Source of the DNA: Candidatus Bathyarchaeota archaeon
GTDB lineage: Archaea; Thermoproteota; Bathyarchaeia; Bathyarchaeales; Bathycorpusculaceae
NCBI GenBank assembly: GCA_023488905.1
Contig: JAMDCQ010000023.1
Location: forward strand, 1 to 64,000
Direction: 5' to 3'
DNA: 64,000 nt
Below are positions 33,464-40,298 of the stretch, piece after piece. The translations under genes were made by a program, and so were the position numbers. Positions within the stretch are counted from its first letter, which is position 1. Each line of letters begins with the position of its first letter. The notes beneath the pieces were generated by a model, which ran no database searches, was not told the DNA's origin, and saw nothing but the letters and a program-made list of their open reading frames with translations.

Positions 33464-34753
33464 TTAGCGTTTTTTGGTTATTTTTTCTCTGTCCCCCATG
33501 TACTTTCTTAGCACTTCAGGTATGTTTACGGTGCCATCTTCATTTTGGTTGTTCTCCAAAAGCGCAACGATGGTTCTGCCTGTCGCTATAGCTGTTGAGT
33601 TTAGGGTGTGGACTGGACCAAGTGGTGGAGCGCCTTCTTTGAGGCGATAGCGGACACCTAAACGTCTTGCTTGGTAGTCAGTGCAGTTGCTGCATGAGAC
33701 TACTTCGCGGTAATCGCCTTGCGCAGGCATCCATGCTTCGATGTCGTATTTTTTGGCGGCAACTGTGCCGATGTCGCCTGTGCAGACGTTTACAACGCGG
33801 TAAGGTAATCCAAGCTTCTGTAGCAACACCTCGGCGTTCTCAAGCAGTTCTTCGTGGAGTTTGGCGGAGTCTTCGGGGTTGCAGAATATAAATTGCTCAA
33901 TTTTGTTGAATTGGTGGGTGCGGAATATGCCGCGGGTGTCTTTGCCGTGTGCGCCTGCTTCTTTGCGGAAACAAGTGCTTATGCCTGCGAGTTTCACTGG
34001 CATGTCGTCTTGTTTTAGAACTTCGTTCCAGTACATGGCTGCCAGTGGATGCTCGCTGGTGGCGATCATGTAGAGGTCTTCGCCTTGAATTTTGTAGAGT
34101 ACCTCTTCAAAATCGCCCAGTGCAGTTACTCCCTCGTAAGCGTCACGCTTCATCATGTAAGGTGGAACAACTGGCGTGTAACCCCTCTGTTGGAGTTCTT
34201 CGAGGGCGAAGTGCATCAAAGCCAAGTCCAGCATTGCAACATCGTTTTTGAGGTAGAAGAACCGTGCGGCGCTGACTTTGCCTGCTCGTTCCATGTCCAC
34301 TTGATCAAGGGCAAGGGCGAGGTCAATGTGGTTCTTTACTTGAAAATTAAACTTTGGAATTGTACCCCAAGTTTTAACGGTCACGTTTTCGGTGGAGTCT
34401 TTTCCAACGGGCACCGTGGCGTCTAAGAGGTTAGGTAAACGCAGCAGATAATCTTTGATTTTGGTTTCCTGCTCAACCACTTGCTTCTCTGCGGAAGTGA
34501 CTTGCTGGTCAACTTGTTGGGCTTTGGCGAATGCGGCGTCGGCATTTTGACAGGCTTTTTTGAGTTTAGCGATCTCCATGGTGACTTGTTTGCGGTCGTG
34601 GCGGAGGTCGTTTAGTTTGGTGTTGTTAGCTCGCCATTCCTTGTCGAGGGCAATGAGTTCGTCTAGCATCTGTAGGCATTCGGGGTTGTTGCGCTTGGCC
34701 AGATTCTCTCTGACAAGGGCTGGGTTTTCGCGGATGAGCTTGATGTCTAACAT
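33464..34753 (-). CDS. serS: Seryl-tRNA synthetase
   Basis: The 429-residue class II synthetase of the common (not methanogen-type) form has an N-terminal coiled-coil arm (residues 1-110, LDKEWRANNTKLNDLRHDRK) that grips the long variable arm of tRNA-Ser. The catalytic core shows TSEHPLAAMYWNE, ISTCFRKEAGAHGKDTRGIF (motif 2) and LNSTAIATGRTIVALLENNQ (motif 3). It is divergent from an intron-containing tRNA-Ser gene 277 bases away, so enzyme and substrate are side by side. A TATA-like GTTAAATATC lies about 40 bases upstream. Confidence 0.96.
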   Translation of the reverse strand: MLDIKLIRENPALVRENLAKRNNPECLQMLDELIALDKEWRANNTKLNDLRHDRKQVTMEIAKLKKACQNADAAFAKAQQVDQQVTSAEKQVVEQETKIKDYLLRLPNLLDATVPVGKDSTENVTVKTWGTIPKFNFQVKNHIDLALALDQVDMERAGKVSAARFFYLKNDVAMLDLALMHFALEELQQRGYTPVVPPYMMKRDAYEGVTALGDFEEVLYKIQGEDLYMIATSEHPLAAMYWNEVLKQDDMPVKLAGISTCFRKEAGAHGKDTRGIFRTHQFNKIEQFIFCNPEDSAKLHEELLENAEVLLQKLGLPYRVVNVCTGDIGTVAAKKYDIEAWMPAQGDYREVVSCSNCTDYQARRLGVRYRLKEGAPPLGPVHTLNSTAIATGRTIVALLENNQNEDGTVNIPEVLRKYMGDREKITKKR

Positions 34754-34856
34754 TGGGGGTCACTTGGATGATTGTCTAACTAAGATGATGTGATATTTAA
34801 CTCTACATACAGAGCACTCAACCCAAAAAGCGCAGGAAATAGCTGCTTTGTGTGGA

Positions 34857-34973
34857 CTAGACCCCCTTATTTAAAGGCTGAAACACAAGTCAACTTACAG
34901 TTAAAAGAACAAAAGGCAACATACAAACCACGCGACCTCTCAGCCGCCACCTCCCCTCCCTTATATAAAGGCA
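34857..34973 (-). repeat. Dispersed promoter-like repeat, double TATA-core copy 3
   Basis: The order is CTAGACCCCCTTATTTAAAGG (34857-34877), a 48-base AT-richer spacer, then the block 34925-34973, identical over 49 bases to 4970-5018. It fills the divergent space between serS and tRNA-Ser; its TTATATAAAGG (34961-34971) lies 60 bases before the tRNA, which is further than a standard archaeal TATA spacing to a mature tRNA 5' end but could serve a leader-containing transcript. Confidence 0.75.
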
Positions 34974-35030
34974 GAAATGCAGCGAGAAACTGAAAACTCT
35001 TTTAGCCAGAACCGCAATCATATGGCTGGA

Positions 35031-35158
35031 GCCGGGGTGGCGGAGTGGTTATCGCGCCAGCCTCGAGATCTAAAAAATGGGAAAGCCAGACCCGAAAAGA
35101 GGCAGGATAGCTGGTGGGCTTCGTGCTCGCAGGGGTTCGAGTCCCTTCCCCGGCGCCA
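35031..35158 (+). tRNA. tRNA-Ser (anticodon CGA) with a 41-base intron
   Basis: Acceptor GCCGGGG pairs with CCCCGGC (35148-35154), discriminator G, and CCA is encoded. The anticodon arm is CCAGC, CTCGAG, intron, A, GCTGG, giving anticodon CGA for UCG codons. The intron spans about 35068-35108, after position 37, the canonical archaeal site cut at a bulge-helix-bulge. A long variable arm (GGGC, loop TTCGT, GCTC) marks class II tRNA. The T arm is AGGGG, TTCGAGT, CCCTT. Confidence 0.93.
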
Positions 35159-35411
35159 TAAAATTCTCAGGTTCTTTTTCTTCGCGTTCTGTTTGTTCGG
35201 GAACGTTCTTAACGTGACAAAAAGTTAATTTCATCCAGGTATTGTGATAAATGTATATTTAATTTTTCCAAAATTTATTCTTCTTTGTGTATTTCACTTT
35301 AATGAGAAAAGAACATAAGGATGATTCAAACAAGATAACGCTATGTTAGATGTACTAAGAATCATTGTGGAACCTGCATCGGCAACGTAGAAAACATTCC
35401 TTGTATGGTTC

Positions 35412-35993
35412 ATGGCAAAACCATACAGACTCACAGGGGAAAACAGCTTTCTCGGCCTACCTCTGGGATTCGGTATTATGGGCATATCACACGTTATTGC
35501 CACCGCAGTAGCATTTTTCAATGATATGGCGTGGTTTATGCTCCTATTTAGAACATTCTCTTTTGCATTCATTGCAACAACATATTTCTTTTCAACCAAG
35601 TCCTTAAAAAAAACCCAATATCTTTTGAACATAACCCTTAGTGCATTAATCGTTGTTCTCATAACGCTATCTCTAATAGCATTTGTCGCTCCACAATCCA
35701 TATGGGAAAGCTACAGCATTGCCCAAGTTTATTGCAGAATATTTATCGGAATTTTTCTTTTCTACATTATTGTTTTTACAATCAATAGTCATGTTAAAAG
35801 ACCCGATCCAGCAACCCTATGGATTCCCTTCGGATTTATTTTCCTTGCAATAAGCCAGTATTCGCTAATATTCTGGTACATTGACAATAGTTCTGCAGCC
35901 CTTTGGGGAGCCATAGCGTTTCGTCTTGTCGGCCTAATTGTGTTTCTGATAATCTCTTATCGAACCTTTTACAGCTCAAAGGAAGCTGAATAA
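35412..35993 (+). CDS. Polytopic membrane protein (193 aa), first gene of a sensor-like pair
   Basis: Six hydrophobic segments are visible (for example GFGIMGISHVIATAVAFF, ITLSALIVVLITLSLIAFV, GIFLFYIIVFTINSH, FGFIFLAISQYSLIFWYI, FRLVGLIVFLIISYRTFY). No catalytic motif is recognised. The stop overlaps the ATG of the following winged-helix gene by one base (TAATG), so the two proteins are co-translated. This suggests that the membrane protein controls the DNA-binding partner, or vice versa. The region is AT-richer than neighbouring informational genes. Confidence 0.7.
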   Translation: MAKPYRLTGENSFLGLPLGFGIMGISHVIATAVAFFNDMAWFMLLFRTFSFAFIATTYFFSTKSLKKTQYLLNITLSALIVVLITLSLIAFVAPQSIWESYSIAQVYCRIFIGIFLFYIIVFTINSHVKRPDPATLWIPFGFIFLAISQYSLIFWYIDNSSAALWGAIAFRLVGLIVFLIISYRTFYSSKEAE

Positions 35994-36268
35994 TGAGAAC
36001 CTCGCGTAGAGATAAACTGAAAATCTATAGCGACTTGTTGACTGTGCTCCATGAAGAATCAAAAAATGGAAAGATAGTATTATCGTGGGTTCAGGTAAGA
36101 ACCAATTTGCCTTTTGATCGCTTGAAGAAAAACATTCATGAGCTTACAAAGATAGGGTTAATTGAAGATGAAGTTTCGCTTAAACTTACTGAGAAGGGCA
36201 AACAATATCTCAAAGAATACGAAAAAGTGCTTGAATTCATAAAGCGCATGGGCATACCATACGGATAA
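35993..36268 (+). CDS. Winged-helix DNA-binding protein (91 aa)
   Basis: The protein has the COG3432-like archaeal winged-helix pattern: RRDKLKIYSDLLTVLHEES (helix 1), LSWVQVRTNLPFDRLKKNI (turn and recognition helix), HELTKIGLIEDEVSLKLTEK (wing) and GKQYLKEYEKVLEFIKRMGI (dimer helix). Such proteins are usually dimeric transcription regulators. It overlaps the membrane protein gene upstream by one base, forming a two-gene operon. A direct target is not identifiable. Confidence 0.82.
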   Translation: MRTSRRDKLKIYSDLLTVLHEESKNGKIVLSWVQVRTNLPFDRLKKNIHELTKIGLIEDEVSLKLTEKGKQYLKEYEKVLEFIKRMGIPYG

Positions 36269-36382
36269 CAAAAAAAGCCGTTCGTGCACACATACTCAGA
36301 ATACAGTTTTGACAAAGAAGGGGTTGCTGAGGCTTTGGGCATTCTTTAGCAGTAGATCAAAGTTTGTGGTGTTTTGTTTTTT

Positions 36383-36490
36383 TAGTTGTTGTTGCAGAAA
36401 AAGCCCTATACACAACAACAACCAGCCGACTGCACAAAAAACTGCTTTTTGCGTCAGCATGTTTTCTACGTTGCCTACTGGTTGTGGAGC
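36383..36490 (-). repeat. Module B copy, minus strand
   Basis: The hairpin arms TTGTTGTTG (36386 on) and CAACAACAA (36411-36420) enclose CCCTATACA. On the minus strand the tail reads VQSAGCCCV then TAG at 36406-36408, as in the plus-strand copy at 24389-24582. Upstream sequence (rightwards) shares CCACAAACAG and the CTGCTCTCA..G block with the 24230-24290 copy, so homology extends well beyond the hairpin. Confidence 0.6.
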
Positions 36491-36529
36491 CCACCACAAA
36501 CAGAAGAAACCATACAAGAATGACGCTTC

Positions 36530-36690
36530 CTGCTCTCACAGAGCCCCTCTCTCCCCCTATAAAAAGGCAAAACAGCCGCCGAAAAGAGAGAAGGTATTGA
36601 CTGGGTTTACTGGGGCCCCTGGGTCATTATTTCTTTAAGGAGAAAGAAAAATGAAAACCACAATAACACGATTGTAAGTCAAACCAGAAG
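36530..36690. repeat. Modules C (degenerate) and A, plus strand leader copy
   Basis: CCTCTCTCCCCCTATAAAAAGG (36546-36567) is a degenerate module C. Module A follows at 36603: GGGTTTACTGGGGCCCCTGG, then TTTAAGGAGAAAGAAAA and an ATG at 36651. Restoring one C after the ATG gives MQNHNNTIVSQTRSPFSPN, matching MQNHDHNIASQNQKTSQPG at 53978. As it stands the frame stops after eight residues (TAA). It abuts the 3' end of the propeller gene at 36767. Nothing else is visible in 36269-36766. Confidence 0.6.
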
Positions 36691-36766
36691 CCCATTCAGC
36701 CCCAACCTGAAAGCTTTAAAGAAACTAAAAAAGGGAGGGAAAGTTGATTTTAGCATTGCCTTCACC

Positions 36767-39283
36767 TTATGGTCTTTTTCTGAGCATCAGCACAACAATT
36801 GCACCAATTGTAATGATAGCTAAGATTGTACCGATGGACATTGGCAGAAAGTATAAGTCAGCTGCTGATGGCGGCTGCGTTGGTTGAGGTGTTGACGTTA
36901 CTGGCGCAGGGTCAACGCTAAATGAGGTTATGGCTTGTGATGGCCAATAGGATTCGCTACTTTCGAATGATGCATAGACTGTATATGGACCTTCGATGTC
37001 TGGTTTCCAGCTGTAAGTAAAGAAGCCATCGACAGTAGTTGGTGTGCCGATTGTACGATAGTTGCCGTTACCGTCTATGACGCTTAGTGATACAGGGACG
37101 CCGACAGTATCGGCTGGTTTCTCCTGTTGCATGTATAGGTACTCCATCCAGCCTGTCATGCTTTGGTCAGCGACTGCGGGAACGCCATTGGGGAAACGCT
37201 TTGCAACTTCGTCCTGTTGAACACCAGGGGATGTGTCAGTTACTGTTCCGCGGATGGTTACGGTTGAACCTAAGGGTACTGCCGTCATGGGTGCATCAAC
37301 GGTTACTGCGCTGGTGCCTTTGCCGATGCAGTATAGCTCGCCGTCATAGTGGTTGAATTCAAGCAAATAGCCGTTTGCAACGACTGGACCAGGTGCCCAA
37401 GAAGATATGTTCCAAATCTGCTGACCTGTAGTTGCATTTACACAGAAAAGTTTGTAGCCTCTAGCCAAAGGATCATTGGGAGTGTGTTCGTTTGTGGCTG
37501 CAAAGACTTTGTCATCAGCAATCGTTACACCGCCATAGAATGGGTAGTGGCCGTATGCTGTGTCGATAGTAGTTTCAGTGCTGAATTCCCAGACAGTTTT
37601 GCCGGTCTTTATGTCTATTGCGTGAATTACTCCGTCGTAGCCCGCTGTATAGATTTTGCCGTATGCAACTTGGGGGTTTGGTTGACCTGCACCTGCAAAT
37701 GAAGCGGTGTACATGCCGAAAGAGTCCTCATAAGGTTCAGTTGGGCCCCAAATTTGTTTTCCTGTGCGAGCGTCGAATCCGTACCATTCGGTTGTTTCCT
37801 GCTTAAACCATGCAAAGCAACCGTCTGATATTGGGCTGAAGTTGTATTGTGGTCGGATAGTGTAGTCGGTTAAGTTCATAACCCAGAGGTTTTCGCCTGT
37901 TTCTGCATCATAACCTGCAACAGTCCTAACTGGCGGGTTAGCTTCCCTAAACGCTGCGGTGGTGATTAACACTCCGTCGCCGTACTGAGTGTATGTTTGA
38001 CCAGTAATATTTGGTATTGTCACGTTCCACATTAATCCGTCTGTCCAAGTGTAGTTTCGTGTAATGCTAGGCGCCCACATTAGGTCATCAGTTGGGTTGA
38101 CAGCTTTTGTGGAATTCCAAAGACTTAGCCAGCCTGCATTGGCATTTAATGTATAGACTAATACGTCGCCTTCTTCAGACATCGCTACTTTGGTAGCTGC
38201 TTGACAGCCACTGACCTTTAGCAGTGCTAATCCTGTAAACGCATCATACATTGTGGATGTGCCTGAGCGGTAGTCCCAGAGGTAAGCATAGACGCCATGG
38301 ATGTTTATGTTCTCAGTCTGCCATAATTGCCCAAAGCTAATGGAAGTATTGTTTTGGAACCAGAGTTTTTCTCCGGTTTGCAGATCAATGCAAGAGAAGC
38401 CTTGCACAGTAGCGCTTGGACCTCTAGTTTCAGTGAGGTAGAGTCTTCCGTTTATGACGACCGTTTTTGGTGGATTCCATTTTGTTTGGTATGATAGGCC
38501 GGTGTAGTAGTCTGATTCGTTAAAGTTATCGCCGACTATTCCTCCGAAAGTAAGTGGCATGCTCCATAGTATGTGTGCTGTGTTGGGTGCTGAAGAGTAA
38601 CTATTGAAGGCGCCCTCAGCGTTAGCGCCGTTACCGAATTGTAACGGTAGCCCCAGCCAGTTTCCTCCTGCCAGGGTTTTCCATTCGTAGTTCTGAGCGT
38701 CGATTGGCCGGCTCCAGTATTCAGTTGGAAGGGATGCACCTGAAGTTGCGTAGATTTGTTCTTCCTGTACCGAGACTTTTACTATGTGGCTTGTGCTTGG
38801 TTTATAATAATCGTGAGTCATTGGTTGTCCAGCTAAGCGTCTGCCATAGATCCAATCGCCACCATAATGGAACTGGAAAGTGTAGTTGCCGATTTCATCT
38901 GGAACGTAGGATGTTGCAGCGGAACCTGCAGAGTCAGATTCAAATGGCCCCAGTACAGTGACTGTATTGTCGGGTTCTGTCACAGTAACTGTGAAATTTG
39001 TAAAGGCTATAGCACGTAGTGTTGAGGTCTGTGTTTCTGGAACTGGCGGTGGTTTGTCAAGCCACATTACGATAACGAGTTGTTGACCGACGCCCACTGG
39101 GTTGGGGGCGACTGAAAGATGCGCATATGTGTCAATCGAAAGCTCATTGTCAGCTGCACTTGCTGTTTGAGGCAAAGTCATTAGTGGAAAGGCGATAGAT
39201 ACTACCATAATCAACGTAAGGAATGCTGCAGCGTAATTCCTTGATTTTTTCGTTTTTACTATAGTGATATGATTGTTTTTCAT
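36767..39283 (-). CDS. Large exported PQQ-like beta-propeller surface protein 1
   Basis: The 838-residue protein has an N-terminal export signal (NYAAAFLTLIMVVSIAFPLM, about 14-33), an Ig-like region (VTVTEPDNTVTVLGPFESD), and PQQ-type propeller repeats with the hallmark TGEKLWFQNN, TGENLWVMN, TGKQIWGPTEP, TGKTVWEFS and TGQQIWN. A second Ig-like module (DGFFTYSWKPDIEGPYTVYA) precedes a C-terminal segment: ADLYFLPMSIG, a hydrophobic helix and RKRP. It is displayed outside the cell. It is a paralogue of the 40299-42842 protein and shares the unusual C-terminal anchor. Catalytic function is not evident. Confidence 0.85.
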   Translation of the reverse strand: MKNNHITIVKTKKSRNYAAAFLTLIMVVSIAFPLMTLPQTASAADNELSIDTYAHLSVAPNPVGVGQQLVIVMWLDKPPPVPETQTSTLRAIAFTNFTVTVTEPDNTVTVLGPFESDSAGSAATSYVPDEIGNYTFQFHYGGDWIYGRRLAGQPMTHDYYKPSTSHIVKVSVQEEQIYATSGASLPTEYWSRPIDAQNYEWKTLAGGNWLGLPLQFGNGANAEGAFNSYSSAPNTAHILWSMPLTFGGIVGDNFNESDYYTGLSYQTKWNPPKTVVINGRLYLTETRGPSATVQGFSCIDLQTGEKLWFQNNTSISFGQLWQTENINIHGVYAYLWDYRSGTSTMYDAFTGLALLKVSGCQAATKVAMSEEGDVLVYTLNANAGWLSLWNSTKAVNPTDDLMWAPSITRNYTWTDGLMWNVTIPNITGQTYTQYGDGVLITTAAFREANPPVRTVAGYDAETGENLWVMNLTDYTIRPQYNFSPISDGCFAWFKQETTEWYGFDARTGKQIWGPTEPYEDSFGMYTASFAGAGQPNPQVAYGKIYTAGYDGVIHAIDIKTGKTVWEFSTETTIDTAYGHYPFYGGVTIADDKVFAATNEHTPNDPLARGYKLFCVNATTGQQIWNISSWAPGPVVANGYLLEFNHYDGELYCIGKGTSAVTVDAPMTAVPLGSTVTIRGTVTDTSPGVQQDEVAKRFPNGVPAVADQSMTGWMEYLYMQQEKPADTVGVPVSLSVIDGNGNYRTIGTPTTVDGFFTYSWKPDIEGPYTVYASFESSESYWPSQAITSFSVDPAPVTSTPQPTQPPSAADLYFLPMSIGTILAIITIGAIVVLMLRKRP

Positions 39284-39434
39284 TTTTCGCTTTTCTCCAT
39301 ATTTTTGTAGTTAGCAGGTGTATTACCAAATGCTAATAAGACCCACGCACAACGCGTATTAACAAAAAAATGAAAAAAAGAGCATTAAACAATATAATTA
39401 TCACCATTTATTAACAAAAATAAATGTCAATTAA

Positions 39435-39614
39435 CGGACAATTCAGGTGTACCATATTGAAGCTTTGGCTGCTTTAACCCTATGTATAGATTACTTATCG
39501 AATAAGGTCTACAACTCAGAAAAAGGAGATGAAACTACAGAGCAGCAACAAAAAATTATTGAACAATTCATGCCTCGCAAGAGTTCAAGTCCCTTCCGCT
39601 GGCACCAAACTTAA
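39435..39614 (+). pseudogene. Remnant open frame ending in a tRNA 3'-end sequence
   Basis: An open frame without a clear start reads IEALAALTLCIDYLSNKVYN, then SEKGDETTEQQQKIIEQFMP, and ends in RKSSSPFRWHQT, where the last part is encoded by a tRNA-like sequence (39571-39607). Composition and helix-like pattern (EALAALTLCIDYLSNKV) look protein-coding. A gene whose end coincides with a tRNA 3' end is what remains after integration or excision of an archaeal element, but this is an inference. I cannot name the family. Confidence 0.3.
39571..39607 (+). other. tRNA 3'-end fragment (attachment-site-like)
   Basis: TGCCTCGCAAGAGTTCAAGT followed by CCCTTCCGCTGGCACCA matches the T arm, acceptor end and CCA of the tRNA-Ser gene (35125-35158) at about 30 of 36 positions, in the same orientation. 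It lacks the 5' two-thirds of a tRNA. Such fragments mark sites where elements inserted into a tRNA gene. The 4.4 kb between the two copies holds a membrane protein/wHTH pair, repeats and the propeller protein gene. Confidence 0.6.
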
Positions 39615-39928
39615 TTACTTGAAAGCTTGCTGAGTCTCTTGCATAGTTCATTAAAGATTAATTGCTTCTTCTCTTTGCTTAGGTGAAAAACAACTTTGTT
39701 AGCCATCTCATGGGAGATGGTGAAGATGTAGTTGAGTTTTATGACGCTGTCTTTTACGGCGCCTTCTTTTTTGGTGAGAGGTATGCCCTTCATTTGGGGG
39801 TTGCTGGTTATGCCTGCGATTACAACATTGCCTAACTCTTCGAACAGAACCACGGCAGGTCTAACTTTTACTTCTGCAGTGTCCGTGAACTGTACGCTTG
39901 CAAGGATAACGTCGCCGGGCTTAAGCAT
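39611..39928 (-). CDS. MazF/PemK-like toxin
   Basis: The 105-residue protein has the PemK/MazF-type start: LKPGDVILASVQFTDTAEVK, then VRPAVVLFEELGNVVIAGIT (the R-P-V-V core) and a DSVIKLNYIFTISHEM strand, where KLNyIftI is usual for archaeal/firmicute MazF. It is likely a sequence-specific endoribonuclease. Its ATG overlaps the stop of the upstream antitoxin gene by eight bases, which is the usual layout for coupled expression. It lies beside the tRNA fragment. Confidence 0.82.
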   Translation of the reverse strand: MLKPGDVILASVQFTDTAEVKVRPAVVLFEELGNVVIAGITSNPQMKGIPLTKKEGAVKDSVIKLNYIFTISHEMANKVVFHLSKEKKQLIFNELCKRLSKLSSN

Positions 39929-40154
39929 CTGCCCAAGCCTCGTCTTCCGTGTTGTCCCATAGTTCCTGCATTTTTTTCTGCTGAATAGTGTGTAGGAATT
40001 CGTCGTATTGTCTTTGGGTGCGGTTTTCTTTTGAGGTTTTTATGAGGTTTGTGATGGTTTCGTTGTAGGTTTCTCGGGGGTATTTTCGGATGCTTTTTAG
40101 TTCCTCTACTACCGACTTTTTGAGTTGTATTGTTGTGACATCGTCGTTCTGCAT
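39921..40154 (-). CDS. Antitoxin partner of the MazF-like toxin
   Basis: The 77-residue protein begins MQNDDVTTIQLKKSVVEELK, matching the ribbon-helix-helix (or VapB-like) pattern 'TTIqLkksv.eeLk.ir..prETYnetI'. The C-terminal half is charged, fits a disordered toxin-binding tail. I choose the ATG at 40154; the frame is open 63 bases upstream but starts less convincingly. It overlaps the toxin gene by eight bases. Autoregulation through its own DNA-binding part is probable, from the family. Confidence 0.75.
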   Translation of the reverse strand: MQNDDVTTIQLKKSVVEELKSIRKYPRETYNETITNLIKTSKENRTQRQYDEFLHTIQQKKMQELWDNTEDEAWADA

Positions 40155-40298
40155 TATATGTCGCCTATAGTTAGTTATAGTATGGTATAAGCTATTATAA
40201 AATAGTTTTGCACACACAAGTCAGCAGTAAACAAGAAATTCTTAAATTCTTAATTAAAAAACAAAAAGGGAAAAGGGGAAGTTGTTTGTTTAGGTTTT

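Noticed and set aside
36309-36638. 109-codon plus-strand frame and overlapping frames in 36309-36638
   Set aside because: They traverse the inverted repeat hairpin and module C; composition is low complexity and no copy elsewhere keeps this frame.
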